The position numbers and the translations under genes are program-made. A DNA stretch of 10,257 nucleotides, taken from contig HF986057.1 of the NCBI GenBank assembly GCA_000431015.1, positions 1-10,257 of the forward strand, in the 5' to 3' direction. Under the pieces are notes generated by a model. That model made no database searches. It was not told the DNA's origin and saw nothing but the letters and a program-made list of their open reading frames with translations. Below, one piece after another: positions 1 to 6,433 of this stretch (position 1 is the first letter of the stretch; every line of letters starts with the position of its first letter). This DNA is from Alistipes sp. CAG:514 (GTDB taxonomy: Bacteria; Bacteroidota; Bacteroidia; Bacteroidales; UBA932).

Positions 1-43
1 TTGACAGCAGGTGATTGCCTACTTGCGAAAGTTGAGTTGGTTT

Positions 44-637
44 ATGGACATAATCAAGCTTATAGAGATCTTCGCCCTGGTGACGGGCGTTCCGTACATT
101 GTTCTGGAAGTGCTTCAGAAGAACAGCATGTGGTACTTCGGGATCGCAACGGGACTTGCGTGCGCCTATTCATTCGCCGTCCAGCACCTGTGGTCCAACA
201 TGGCCTTGAACATCTACTACGCCGGGATGTCGGTCTGGGGTTTGTACCAGTGGCGCAAGGACAGCCGGGCGATGAAGGCGGAGGCTGGCGATGCCGCTGC
301 GTCCATCCATCTCAACCGCCTCGGGACAAAGGCGGCCCTTTGGAGCCTCGCCGCGTTCGTCGCAGGCACGGCGGTCCTGATCTGGGCCCTTCGCCTCGCC
401 GGCGACTCGAATGTGTTTCTCGACGCGGTGACCTCTTCGATGAGCGTGGTCGCCACATTCTGGCTGGGACGCTCCATCCCGTACCACTGGCTTGTCTGGA
501 TTGTCGCCAACACGGCCCTCGTCGTGATGTGCCTTGACGGCGGACAGCACTGGCTCGCTGTCCTCTATCTTGCCTATGTGGCGGCGGCTGTCTATGGCTT
601 GTTCCATTGGATAAGAAACGGGAAATATGTCAACTGA
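44..637 (+). CDS. pnuC: PnuC-family vitamin (nicotinamide riboside or related) transporter
   Basis: Inner-membrane facilitator of the PnuC family, which takes up nicotinamide riboside for NAD synthesis; relatives carry thiamine (PnuT) or riboflavin (PnuX). From the ATG at 44 the product is 197 residues with about seven hydrophobic segments. The N-terminal half has the family pattern: an acidic residue near the start (E8), a G-x(4)-L stretch, then N-x-Y-Y ... G-L-Y-Q-W before a charged loop. The C-terminal half repeats it (DA..SSMSV, W..WI..N, LY..Y, G-L-F-H-W). A GTG at 11 is also in frame and would add 11 residues; an in-frame TGA at 2-4 limits any further extension. I prefer ATG 44 because the family usually begins a few residues before the first helix. 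The gene is followed after 3 bases by a secreted hydrolase, so the two are probably co-transcribed. The family is clear, but the vitamin is not: thiamine is a real alternative because Bacteroidota often use PnuT for it. Confidence 0.85.
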   Translation: MDIIKLIEIFALVTGVPYIVLEVLQKNSMWYFGIATGLACAYSFAVQHLWSNMALNIYYAGMSVWGLYQWRKDSRAMKAEAGDAAASIHLNRLGTKAALWSLAAFVAGTAVLIWALRLAGDSNVFLDAVTSSMSVVATFWLGRSIPYHWLVWIVANTALVVMCLDGGQHWLAVLYLAYVAAAVYGLFHWIRNGKYVN

Positions 638-640
638 TGA

Positions 641-1768
641 ATGAATATAATGATTAACACTATGAGCATCAAGAGATTCCTTTTTGCGGCGGCGGTCGCC
701 GTCCTGTTCTGGTCGCCATCTTCCGCCCAGGAGAAGGCCGTTGTCTATCACGACGCTTCCGCTTTTCCGCTTTACGGTAAGTGTGTCGAGGCCACTTCCG
801 CCCGCTACGAGCGTCTGCCCAAGGAGTTTGAGGGCGTGGTAAGGAAATCGATGTGGGATCTTGGCCGGAACTCCGCCGGTCTCTACATCCGGTTCCGCTC
901 CAATTCGACGCAGATCCGCGCCAGATGGAGATCCCTTTCCCCACGGCAGTACATGCCGCACATGGCCGATGTCGGCGACAGCGGACTGGATCTCTACATC
1001 CTGACAGAGAAGGACGGCTGGAGATTCGCGGGCAGCGGTTTCGAATGGGGAGGCCGTGACAAGGAGGTCAAGAACAAGACGATGGTCTCCAACATGGAGC
1101 CGTCCATGAGGGAGTACATGCTCTACCTCTCTTTGTACAACGGCATCAGCTCGCTGGAGATCGGTGTGGACGAGGGAGCCGTGATTGAGGCTCCGTCGAT
1201 TGACAGCCCGAGATCCGACCGGCCGATCGTGATGTACGGCACGAGCATCCTTCAGGGAGGTTGCGCGTCCCGTCCCGGGATGGCATTCACCGCCATCCTT
1301 GGCAGGAAGCTTGACCGCGAGATCATCAATCTCGGATTCAGCGGCAACGCCTGGCTGGACTACGAGATCGCGGAGTACATCACAAGGGCACAGAATCCGG
1401 CTCTGATCGTGCTGGACTATGTTCCCAACTCCACAGCCGAGATGATCGACGAGAGGGGGGAGCGCTTCTTCCGCATCGTCCGGCAGGCTTTCCCGGACGT
1501 GCCGGTGATCTTTGTGGAGGATCCTACCTTCCCTCACACCCGCTTTGACAGGAATATGCTGGAGGAGGTCACATCCAAGAACGAGGCGCAGAAGGCGCTG
1601 TACAGGAGGCTGAAGAAAGCCGGCGAGAAGAAGCTGTACTATGTGGGTACGGAAGGTATGATCGGCGATGACGGCGAGGCGACCGTGGACGGGATCCATC
1701 TGACCGATCTGGGCATGATGCGCTACGTGGACAAACTTTACCCGGTTATGAGGAAAGCTTTGAGATAG
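641..1768 (+). CDS. secreted SGNH/GDSL hydrolase with N-terminal GxDLY domain
   Basis: Predicted exported esterase/acylhydrolase of the SGNH superfamily in the architecture common in Bacteroidota: signal peptide, GxDLY-type N-terminal beta domain, then a GDSL_3-like catalytic domain. The signal peptide is basic then hydrophobic and ends at SSAQ (residues 27-30). GLDLY is at 115-119. Catalytic blocks: Y-G-T-S-I-L-Q-G-G with nucleophile Ser202 (GTS instead of GDS), oxyanion Gly in NLGFSGNAW (around 232-235), Asn263 in DYVPNS, and D-G-I-H with Asp350 and His353. Length is 375 residues. ATG 641 gives a 30-residue signal peptide; ATG 662 (MSIKRF...) gives a more usual 23-residue one, and neither has a good ribosome site. 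It lies 3 bases after the transporter gene and just before the amino-sugar kinase operon. The substrate is unknown; removal of acyl groups from glycans or peptidoglycan is possible but only inferred from the neighbours. Confidence 0.88.
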   Translation: MNIMINTMSIKRFLFAAAVAVLFWSPSSAQEKAVVYHDASAFPLYGKCVEATSARYERLPKEFEGVVRKSMWDLGRNSAGLYIRFRSNSTQIRARWRSLSPRQYMPHMADVGDSGLDLYILTEKDGWRFAGSGFEWGGRDKEVKNKTMVSNMEPSMREYMLYLSLYNGISSLEIGVDEGAVIEAPSIDSPRSDRPIVMYGTSILQGGCASRPGMAFTAILGRKLDREIINLGFSGNAWLDYEIAEYITRAQNPALIVLDYVPNSTAEMIDERGERFFRIVRQAFPDVPVIFVEDPTFPHTRFDRNMLEEVTSKNEAQKALYRRLKKAGEKKLYYVGTEGMIGDDGEATVDGIHLTDLGMMRYVDKLYPVMRKALR

Positions 1769-1789
1769 AAGATAAAAACAGTAACTTTG
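1759..1789 (+). promoter_or_regulatory. Bacteroidota-type promoter of the murK-murQ-recR-mntP operon
   Basis: TTTG at 1759-1762, exactly 19 bases, then TAACTTTG at 1782-1789. This matches the Bacteroidota sigma-ABfr consensus (TTTG, about 19 bases, TAnnTTTG) at every defined position. The -33 box overlaps the last codons of the preceding hydrolase gene (stop at 1766-1768). The expected transcription start is near 1795, giving a very short leader of about 20 bases before the ATG at 1817. The kinase operon can therefore be expressed independently of the upstream pair. Confidence 0.8.
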
Positions 1790-1816
1790 TGACTCTGATT
1801 TTTAGGAATAAGGAAT

Positions 1817-2689
1817 ATGATAATAATCGTTGAAAGTGGTGCCACCAAGACAGATTGGTGCGCCGCGGCGCAGGACAGGGAGCCGATCGACGTAAGGACC
1901 GCCGGCATGAACCTGGCCACTATGCCGCAGGATATCATCGAGGGGATTGTGGCCGAGGCGATGGCCCGGTTCAAGGCCAAGGGACTGGACTCAAAGGTGT
2001 CCGAGGTCCATTTCTACGCCGCCGGTCTGATTGTGCCGGAAGGTGAGAAGGTGCCTCCGCAGGCGAAGGGACTGGATCACGTGCTCAGGTCGTTGTTCCC
2101 GGAGGCGAAGATTGAATATGCTTCGGATCTTCTGGACGCGGCGCGTGCCGTGTGCGGCCACAAGCCCGGAGTGGCGGCCATCATGGGCACAGGCTCCAAC
2201 AGCTGTCTTTTCGACGGGGAGAAAGTGGTGAAGAACGTCCGCTCTGCCGGATTCATCCTCGGAGACGAGGGCGGCGGCGCGAGGCTTGGCAGGCTATTCA
2301 TGGCCGATTTCCTCAAGGGACTCGTGCCTGAGCCGGTCGCGGGCGAGTTCGCCAGGGATTTCAAGGTTGACTACATGACCGTCGTGCAGAACGTCTACCG
2401 TGGCGAGGCTCCCTCAAAGTACCTCGGCTCATTCGCGCCGTGGATTCTTCAGAGGTACGACACCTGTGAATATGTCCGCGGCCTTGTCGAGCAGAATTTC
2501 AGGGACTTCATCGAAAGGGCATTGATGCAGTACGACATCGACAGGTACCCGGTGGGTGTCGTTGGCGGTTTCGGCTATGCCAACAGGAACATCCTCAGGA
2601 AGGTCGCCGAACCTTACGGGATCCGTTTCTCGACCATCATCGCCGCGCCGATAGAGGGGTTGGTAGAGTACCATTTAGGGAGAAGATAA
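1817..2689 (+). CDS. BadF/BcrA-type amino-sugar kinase (MurNAc/GlcNAc kinase, MurK-like)
   Basis: ASKHA-fold sugar kinase of the BadF/BadG/BcrA/BcrD family, 290 residues. Seen: phosphate-1 loop ESGATKTDW (6-14), an acidic residue in the position of the catalytic base (D104 in ASDLLDAARA), phosphate-2 motif MGTGSNS (123-129), the family signature GFILGDEGGGARLG (145-158), and an adenosine motif VVGGFGY (248-254). The first loop has Glu where many ASKHA kinases have Asp. Family members phosphorylate N-acetylglucosamine, N-acetylmuramic acid or glucosamine. The gene sits 3 bases before murQ, which needs MurNAc-6-phosphate, so a cytoplasmic MurNAc kinase acting first in muropeptide sugar recycling is the best reading, as in the murTKQ cluster of Tannerella forsythia. 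It is the first gene after a strong promoter; AGGA at 1804-1807 can serve as ribosome site for ATG 1817. Dual GlcNAc/MurNAc activity is possible. The family call is sure, the sugar is inferred. Confidence 0.88.
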   Translation: MIIIVESGATKTDWCAAAQDREPIDVRTAGMNLATMPQDIIEGIVAEAMARFKAKGLDSKVSEVHFYAAGLIVPEGEKVPPQAKGLDHVLRSLFPEAKIEYASDLLDAARAVCGHKPGVAAIMGTGSNSCLFDGEKVVKNVRSAGFILGDEGGGARLGRLFMADFLKGLVPEPVAGEFARDFKVDYMTVVQNVYRGEAPSKYLGSFAPWILQRYDTCEYVRGLVEQNFRDFIERALMQYDIDRYPVGVVGGFGYANRNILRKVAEPYGIRFSTIIAAPIEGLVEYHLGRR

Positions 2690-2692
2690 ATT

Positions 2693-3511
2693 ATGGAAGA
2701 CAACAGGACAACAGAACAGTCATCAAGGTATGACCATCTTGAGAGAATGTCCACGGTGGAGTTGCTGGATGCCATCAACACTGAGGACAGAACGGTTCCG
2801 GTCGCTGTGGCCGGAGCGATACCGCAGATTCAGAAACTTGTGGACGGCATCGTGGAGAGGGTTCCTCTCGGCGGTCGTGTGTTCTACCTCGGAGCCGGGA
2901 CGAGTGGCCGTCTGGGCATCGTGGACGCTTCCGAGATCCCTCCGACCTACGGAGTCCACGACGTGTTCATCGGTTTCATGGCCGGTGGTGACAACGCCAT
3001 CCGCGACGCTGTGGAAGGAGCGGAGGACGACGTCGAGGGAGGATGGAGAGACCTCCAGGCCTATTCCCCGACAGTGAATGATGTGGTGATCGGCATCGCC
3101 GCCTCAGGATCAACCCCTTATGTTGTCGGTGCCTTGAAGACGGCCCGCGCCAACGGCATGCTGACCGGCTGCATCACCTGCAACGAGAGCTCGCCGGTGG
3201 CCGCCGCGGCTGAGGTGCCGGTCGTGGTGGTCGTCGGTCCGGAGTTCGTGACCGGAAGCACCAGGATGAAGGCCGGAACAGCGCAGAAACTGGTTCTGAA
3301 CATGATCTCCACTGTCTCGATGATCCGTCTCGGACACGTCCACGGCAGCAGGATGGTGGACATGCAGCTCACCAACAAGAAACTGGTCGACCGAGGCACG
3401 AGGATGATCATGGAGGAGACCGGAATCGAGGACTACGACCTCGCCCGCAAGCTCTTGCTTGAGTACGGACAGGTGCGCGCCGCCGTGAACGCCTACCAGA
3501 ACGGAAAGTAG
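2693..3511 (+). CDS. murQ: N-acetylmuramic acid 6-phosphate etherase
   Basis: Cytoplasmic lyase that cleaves the D-lactyl ether of MurNAc-6-phosphate, giving GlcNAc-6-phosphate and D-lactate. 272 residues, slightly shorter than the E. coli enzyme (about 298), mostly at the C-terminus. The SIS sugar-phosphate fold is recognisable: YLGAGTSGRLG (65-75), DASEIPPTYGV (78-88) holding the likely catalytic Glu81, VEGAED (107-112) holding Glu111, GIAASGSTPYV, then the highly conserved GPEFVTGSTRMKAGTAQK and MVDMQLTNKKL. The two glutamates match the catalytic pair described for E. coli MurQ, allowing for a one-residue gap between them. TTAGGGAGAAG just upstream of the ATG overlaps the end of the kinase gene and may act as ribosome site. 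The gene is translationally packed with the kinase (3-base gap) and with recR (no gap). No MurNAc transporter gene is present in the window. Confidence 0.96.
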   Translation: MEDNRTTEQSSRYDHLERMSTVELLDAINTEDRTVPVAVAGAIPQIQKLVDGIVERVPLGGRVFYLGAGTSGRLGIVDASEIPPTYGVHDVFIGFMAGGDNAIRDAVEGAEDDVEGGWRDLQAYSPTVNDVVIGIAASGSTPYVVGALKTARANGMLTGCITCNESSPVAAAAEVPVVVVVGPEFVTGSTRMKAGTAQKLVLNMISTVSMIRLGHVHGSRMVDMQLTNKKLVDRGTRMIMEETGIEDYDLARKLLLEYGQVRAAVNAYQNGK

Positions 3512-4153
3512 ATGACAGTCCCGGAGTCATTCCCTTCAAAGCTTCTTGAGGACGCTGTGCAGGCCATAGGCTCCCTTCCGGGAGTGGGCCGGCGCAGCGC
3601 CTTGCGCCTTGCGTTGCACCTTCTCAGACAGCCATCCGAGAACGTCCACCATTTCGCGGACTCGATCGTCAGGATGCGTGACGAGGCGAGGTTCTGCCGG
3701 GAGTGCTGGATGATTTCGGATGATGACGTGTGCTCGATCTGCTCCGACAACTCGCGCGACCGCAAGACCATCTGTGTTGTCGAGAGCGTCCGCGACGTGA
3801 TGAGCATAGAGAACACCGGCCAGTACCACGGAGTCTATCACGTGCTGGGCGGAATCATCTCGCCGATCGCCGGTGTCGGCCCATCCGACATCACGGTCGC
3901 CGGCCTTGTGGAAAGGATTAGGAATATGACCGCTCAGGCGGATGCCAGGCCGGAGGAGACAGAGGTCATCCTGGCGCTGAGCGGAGACGTGGAGGGCGAG
4001 ACCACATCGTTCTACATCTACCGCCAGATCGCCTCCTTCGGGGTGAAGGTCTCGTCGCTCGCGAGGGGGCTCGGCTTCGGCGATGACCTTGAATATGCCG
4101 ATGAGCTGACCCTGGGCCGTTCCATCGTCAACCGTCAGGCTTTCAAGCCTTGA
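3512..4153 (+). CDS. recR: recombination mediator protein RecR
   Basis: RecR works with RecF/RecO to load RecA on gapped single-stranded DNA. 213 residues, close to the usual 200. Domains in order: helix-hairpin-helix IGSLPGVGRRSALRLALHLL (about 19-38); a C4 zinc finger with Cys62, Cys65, Cys74 and Cys77; a Toprim domain from about residue 86 (ICVVES with Glu91, then HVLGGIISPIAGVGPSDI); a C-terminal ALSGDVEGETTSFYI and LARGLGFGDDLEYAD stretch typical of RecR. All expected residues are present. Its ATG follows the murQ stop TAG directly with no base between them, so translational coupling is likely, and the operon promoter at 1759-1789 is the only clear one upstream. Placement behind a cell-wall recycling pair looks like operon packing, not a functional link. 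Confidence 0.97.
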   Translation: MTVPESFPSKLLEDAVQAIGSLPGVGRRSALRLALHLLRQPSENVHHFADSIVRMRDEARFCRECWMISDDDVCSICSDNSRDRKTICVVESVRDVMSIENTGQYHGVYHVLGGIISPIAGVGPSDITVAGLVERIRNMTAQADARPEETEVILALSGDVEGETTSFYIYRQIASFGVKVSSLARGLGFGDDLEYADELTLGRSIVNRQAFKP

Positions 4154-4157
4154 GAAC

Positions 4158-4724
4158 ATGTCCACGCTTCTATCAATAGCGGAGTCGCTGCTTCTGGCGG
4201 CCTCCCTCTGCGCCGATTGTTTCGCGGTCTCGACTTGCTCCAGCGTCACGCTCAGGAGTGTGTCGTGGAGGAGTGTCGTTCCTATCGCCATCGTGTTCGG
4301 TGTCGTGCAGACGACCCTGATGGCGCTGGGCTGGATGTTCGGCGACATATTCGTAGGTCATGTGCAGAGGATCGCGAGTCTGATCGGATTCCTCCTGCTG
4401 CTTTATGTGGGCGGGTCGATGATGCTCCAGGCCGTGAGGAACAAGGTGGACGCCCATGACCTGAACGGGCTGAGGAACGTCGTCATCGGAGCCGTCGCGA
4501 CAAGCATCGACGCTTTCGCCGTCGGAGTGAGCCTGTCGATGGGATCCGTGCCGTCCGCCAAGATGGTGATGAACCTTTCCGCCGTCTTCTGCGTGACCAT
4601 CCTCTCCGTGACAGGAGGAATGTTCGGGGGACAGAAGATCGGGCGGAGGTTCGGACGCCCCGCCGAGATCGTCGGCGGTGGCGTGCTGATGCTCATAGGA
4701 CTTGGCGTCCTTCTGAAAGTGTGA
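4158..4724 (+). CDS. mntP: MntP-family manganese efflux pump
   Basis: Small inner-membrane exporter of the MntP (formerly DUF204/YebN) family, which protects cells from excess Mn2+. It is 188 residues, the same length as E. coli MntP, with six predicted membrane helices arranged as an inverted repeat. The two family signatures are present: ADCFAVS with Asp20 in helix 1 and ATSIDAFAVGVSL with Asp118 in helix 4; both aspartates are essential in the characterised protein. FGVVQTTLMALGW and the glycine-rich C-terminal AEIVGGGVLMLIGLGVLL also fit. Helix 1 carries three cysteines near the key Asp (Cys18, Cys21, Cys27), where other members usually have Ser/Met/Ala. It begins 4 bases after the recR stop and is the last gene of the operon; no terminator is visible before the convergent lipoprotein gene. 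No manganese riboswitch is seen upstream, as expected for an operon-internal gene. Confidence 0.9.
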   Translation: MSTLLSIAESLLLAASLCADCFAVSTCSSVTLRSVSWRSVVPIAIVFGVVQTTLMALGWMFGDIFVGHVQRIASLIGFLLLLYVGGSMMLQAVRNKVDAHDLNGLRNVVIGAVATSIDAFAVGVSLSMGSVPSAKMVMNLSAVFCVTILSVTGGMFGGQKIGRRFGRPAEIVGGGVLMLIGLGVLLKV

Positions 4725-4733
4725 GTTACAGAG

Positions 4734-6212
4734 TTACTTGAATGTCATGGACGCCGGCTCGCTGTAGGTCGTTGTTTTCTTTTCTGAGTCATAAACGATG
4801 CAGACAAACATGCAATCTTTATATTGTTCTTTAAATTGTTTAAGGTATTCGCCTCCCAAGGCCATGCTCAATGTGTTTGTCAGGCCTCCGCTGACGCTGA
4901 GCAGATCCTTTCCGCTCGAAATTGAAAGGTCCTCATCGAATAATCCGGGTAATCCGGGAGTTGGTAGGAGTAGGTATTTTACCCCATCATCATTCACTCT
5001 ATATTCACATAGTCCCCACTGGTAGGAAAGGGTCTTCGTGTAGGACTCCATTTCCACTGTAAAATGGAATTCCTGCCCTTCAGATACCGTGACACTTACC
5101 GGTTGTGTCTTGATCTTAGGGGCGTTGTCGCAGTAGTACATACCCTTCACCGTTGTGCGGTCGTCTCCCGGGGTCATCTGCCAGCTCCAACCGTAGAATG
5201 TGGCGTATTTGTTATACGTCTTGAAAACACCGTTTTCTCCAGGGTTGTAGGCAAAAAGAGAGTAATCTATGCCTGTGATCTCACCCAAGTCTATACTTTT
5301 CAACTTGTTGAAGAGGATGTTCAGTCTCTTCAGTGAAGTACAACCTTTCAGATTGACATCTTCGAGTTCGTTGTAGTCGAGAAACATCCACTCAAGTTTA
5401 GGGGAGTTGCCGAGATCCAGCTTTTTCAGAAAGTTTTTACTGAAATCTACTCTATTCAGGTTTTTATTTTCCGCGGGCAGCCTGACCTCCGTCAACTTCC
5501 CATCCGTGGCTTTTATAGTCTCAAGAGCGGGACAATTGCTTAAGTCCAGGGTGGTCAGCGTACAATCGCTCGCCCTGAAATCCTTCAGTCTCGCGCATGT
5601 GCTCAGATCCACCTCGGTGATGTTCTTGCAGCCGCTGATGTTGAGGAGTTCAAGGCTGGTCAGGAACTCCACGCCTTTTATGGAGCTGAGGGACGGCTCG
5701 TTTTTCGACAGACCCCAGACTTCTTTTATGTTCTTCACGTCGGCGTAGGTGACCTTCAGGGCATCCTTGATCAACTTTTCTTTTTGCAGGGCGCTTGCGA
5801 ACAGCGGGTCAAAATAGACGGTGATGTCCTTGTCGTCAGTGAGATTGAGTTTCACTGTGACATTGCAGACCGCCTTGAGCCTGCCGTCGGGAGTCGCCGC
5901 CGAGATGGTGGTTTCTCCGCGCATGTGGGCTGTCATCAGTCCGGTTCCATCGACGCTGGCTATCTCCTTGTCCGCCGACGACCAGACGATGGAGGATACG
6001 ATCTCATTGATGTTCTCCGCGTTAGCGGGAGCTACGGTGACACTCAGGTTCCGTGTATCTCCGTCATTGATCTCGATCTTGTCCGGATTGACACTGATTG
6101 TCTCCACCTTCACAGGAGGCGGAGGGGTAGGTTCATCTTTTTCTTCCTTCTTGCAGTTTACTAAAGTGGGAATTGCCAAAGCAAGAACAAGGATTGGTAA
6201 AACTCGTTTCAT
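4734..6212 (-). CDS. surface lipoprotein with Big2, leucine-rich-repeat and Ig-like domains
   Basis: A 492-residue predicted lipoprotein of unknown function. The signal peptide (1-19) ends in a lipobox-like LVNC with Cys20; Asn before the Cys is not the commonest residue. CKKEEKDE follows, resembling the Lys plus acidic surface-export signal of Bacteroidota lipoproteins, then a Pro-rich linker (29-33). Residues about 38-120 are a Big2 Ig-like domain (VETISVNPDKIEI ... WSSADKEIASVDGTGLMTA). Residues 180-320 hold short leucine-rich repeats with units starting near 201, 222, 243, 265, 286 and 307, a period of about 21 (LDLSNCPALETIKATDGKLTE is typical). Residues about 365-492 look like another Ig-like domain (TQPVSVTVSEGQEFHFTV, SYQWG, FVCIVYD). 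Such proteins usually bind proteins or glycans at the cell surface. The gene is opposite to its neighbours, has its own promoter and lower, uneven GC, so it may be a recent or fast-changing insertion. Families and order are clear; ligand unknown. Confidence 0.85.
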   Translation of the reverse strand: MKRVLPILVLALAIPTLVNCKKEEKDEPTPPPPVKVETISVNPDKIEINDGDTRNLSVTVAPANAENINEIVSSIVWSSADKEIASVDGTGLMTAHMRGETTISAATPDGRLKAVCNVTVKLNLTDDKDITVYFDPLFASALQKEKLIKDALKVTYADVKNIKEVWGLSKNEPSLSSIKGVEFLTSLELLNISGCKNITEVDLSTCARLKDFRASDCTLTTLDLSNCPALETIKATDGKLTEVRLPAENKNLNRVDFSKNFLKKLDLGNSPKLEWMFLDYNELEDVNLKGCTSLKRLNILFNKLKSIDLGEITGIDYSLFAYNPGENGVFKTYNKYATFYGWSWQMTPGDDRTTVKGMYYCDNAPKIKTQPVSVTVSEGQEFHFTVEMESYTKTLSYQWGLCEYRVNDDGVKYLLLPTPGLPGLFDEDLSISSGKDLLSVSGGLTNTLSMALGGEYLKQFKEQYKDCMFVCIVYDSEKKTTTYSEPASMTFK

Positions 6213-6289
6213 GGCGTTTGTCTTTAAAAATGATAAATTACTATAAGGTTTACATTAAGTGTTTCAACCAAAATCTCTTCCGGTTGATG

Positions 6290-6316
6290 TTTGTACTTTC
6301 CAAAGATAAGTACAAA
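6290..6316. repeat. inverted repeat centred on the -7 box (candidate operator)
   Basis: TTTGTACTT (6290-6298), 9 bases, AAGTACAAA (6308-6316): a perfect 9-base inverted repeat. The -7 box of the minus-strand promoter fills the spacer and the predicted start site falls in the left arm. This is the usual size and position of a site for a dimeric repressor. It could also form a hairpin, but most of it lies outside the predicted transcript, so a DNA site is more likely. Confidence 0.55.
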
Positions 6317-6332
6317 ATCCGGATTTTGCAAC
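6301..6332 (-). promoter_or_regulatory. Bacteroidota-type promoter of the LRR lipoprotein gene
   Basis: Read on the minus strand: GTTG (6332-6329), 20 bases, then TATCTTTG (6308-6301), matching TAnnTTTG fully and TTTG in three of four positions. It is the only TAnnTTTG match on this strand in the intergenic region. The expected transcription start is near 6295, leaving an AT-rich leader of about 80 bases before the ATG at 6212. The core is wrapped in two inverted repeats (6290-6316 and 6313-6328), listed separately. Confidence 0.7.
6313..6328. repeat. 16-bp perfect palindrome in the promoter spacer (candidate operator)
   Basis: CAAAATCC followed directly by GGATTTTG, perfectly self-complementary over 16 bases. 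It occupies most of the spacer between the -33 and -7 boxes of the lipoprotein promoter and shares CAAA with the right arm of the inverted repeat at 6290-6316. A further half-site CAAAATC occurs at 6269-6275, within the leader. Confidence 0.55.
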
Positions 6333-6425
6333 GTTTTGTGGGCGAAAGCAATTGCTGAGGGCATAAAAATCAGGATCCGTTCCGTCAAACGAACACTTTT
6401 TTTCCCGTTTTTGCGAAAATATTCC

Positions 6426-6433
6426 TAATTTTG
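6426..6433 (+). promoter_or_regulatory. -7 box of the corA promoter
   Basis: TAATTTTG, a full match to the Bacteroidota TAnnTTTG box, on the plus strand 112 bases before the corA start. It is the same sequence as the -7 box of rpsA (7533-7540). The -33 region (about 6400-6406) is a T-run without a clean TTTG, so the upstream half is weak. The expected start is near 6440. Confidence 0.6.

Noticed and set aside
1..6. TTGACA at the left edge, like a sigma-70 -35 box
   Set aside because: Bacteroidota do not use this box, no TAnnTTTG lies at the right distance, and the sequence upstream is not visible.
170..1699. A 509-codon open frame on the minus strand across the transporter and hydrolase genes
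   Set aside because: It is antisense to two well-supported genes, its translation is rich in His, Arg, Asp and Val with no recognisable domain, and long antisense frames are expected in GC-rich coding DNA with little TAA/TAG.
3536..4348. A 270-codon minus-strand open frame across recR and the start of mntP
   Set aside because: Antisense to recR with all its motifs; low-complexity composition and no domain.
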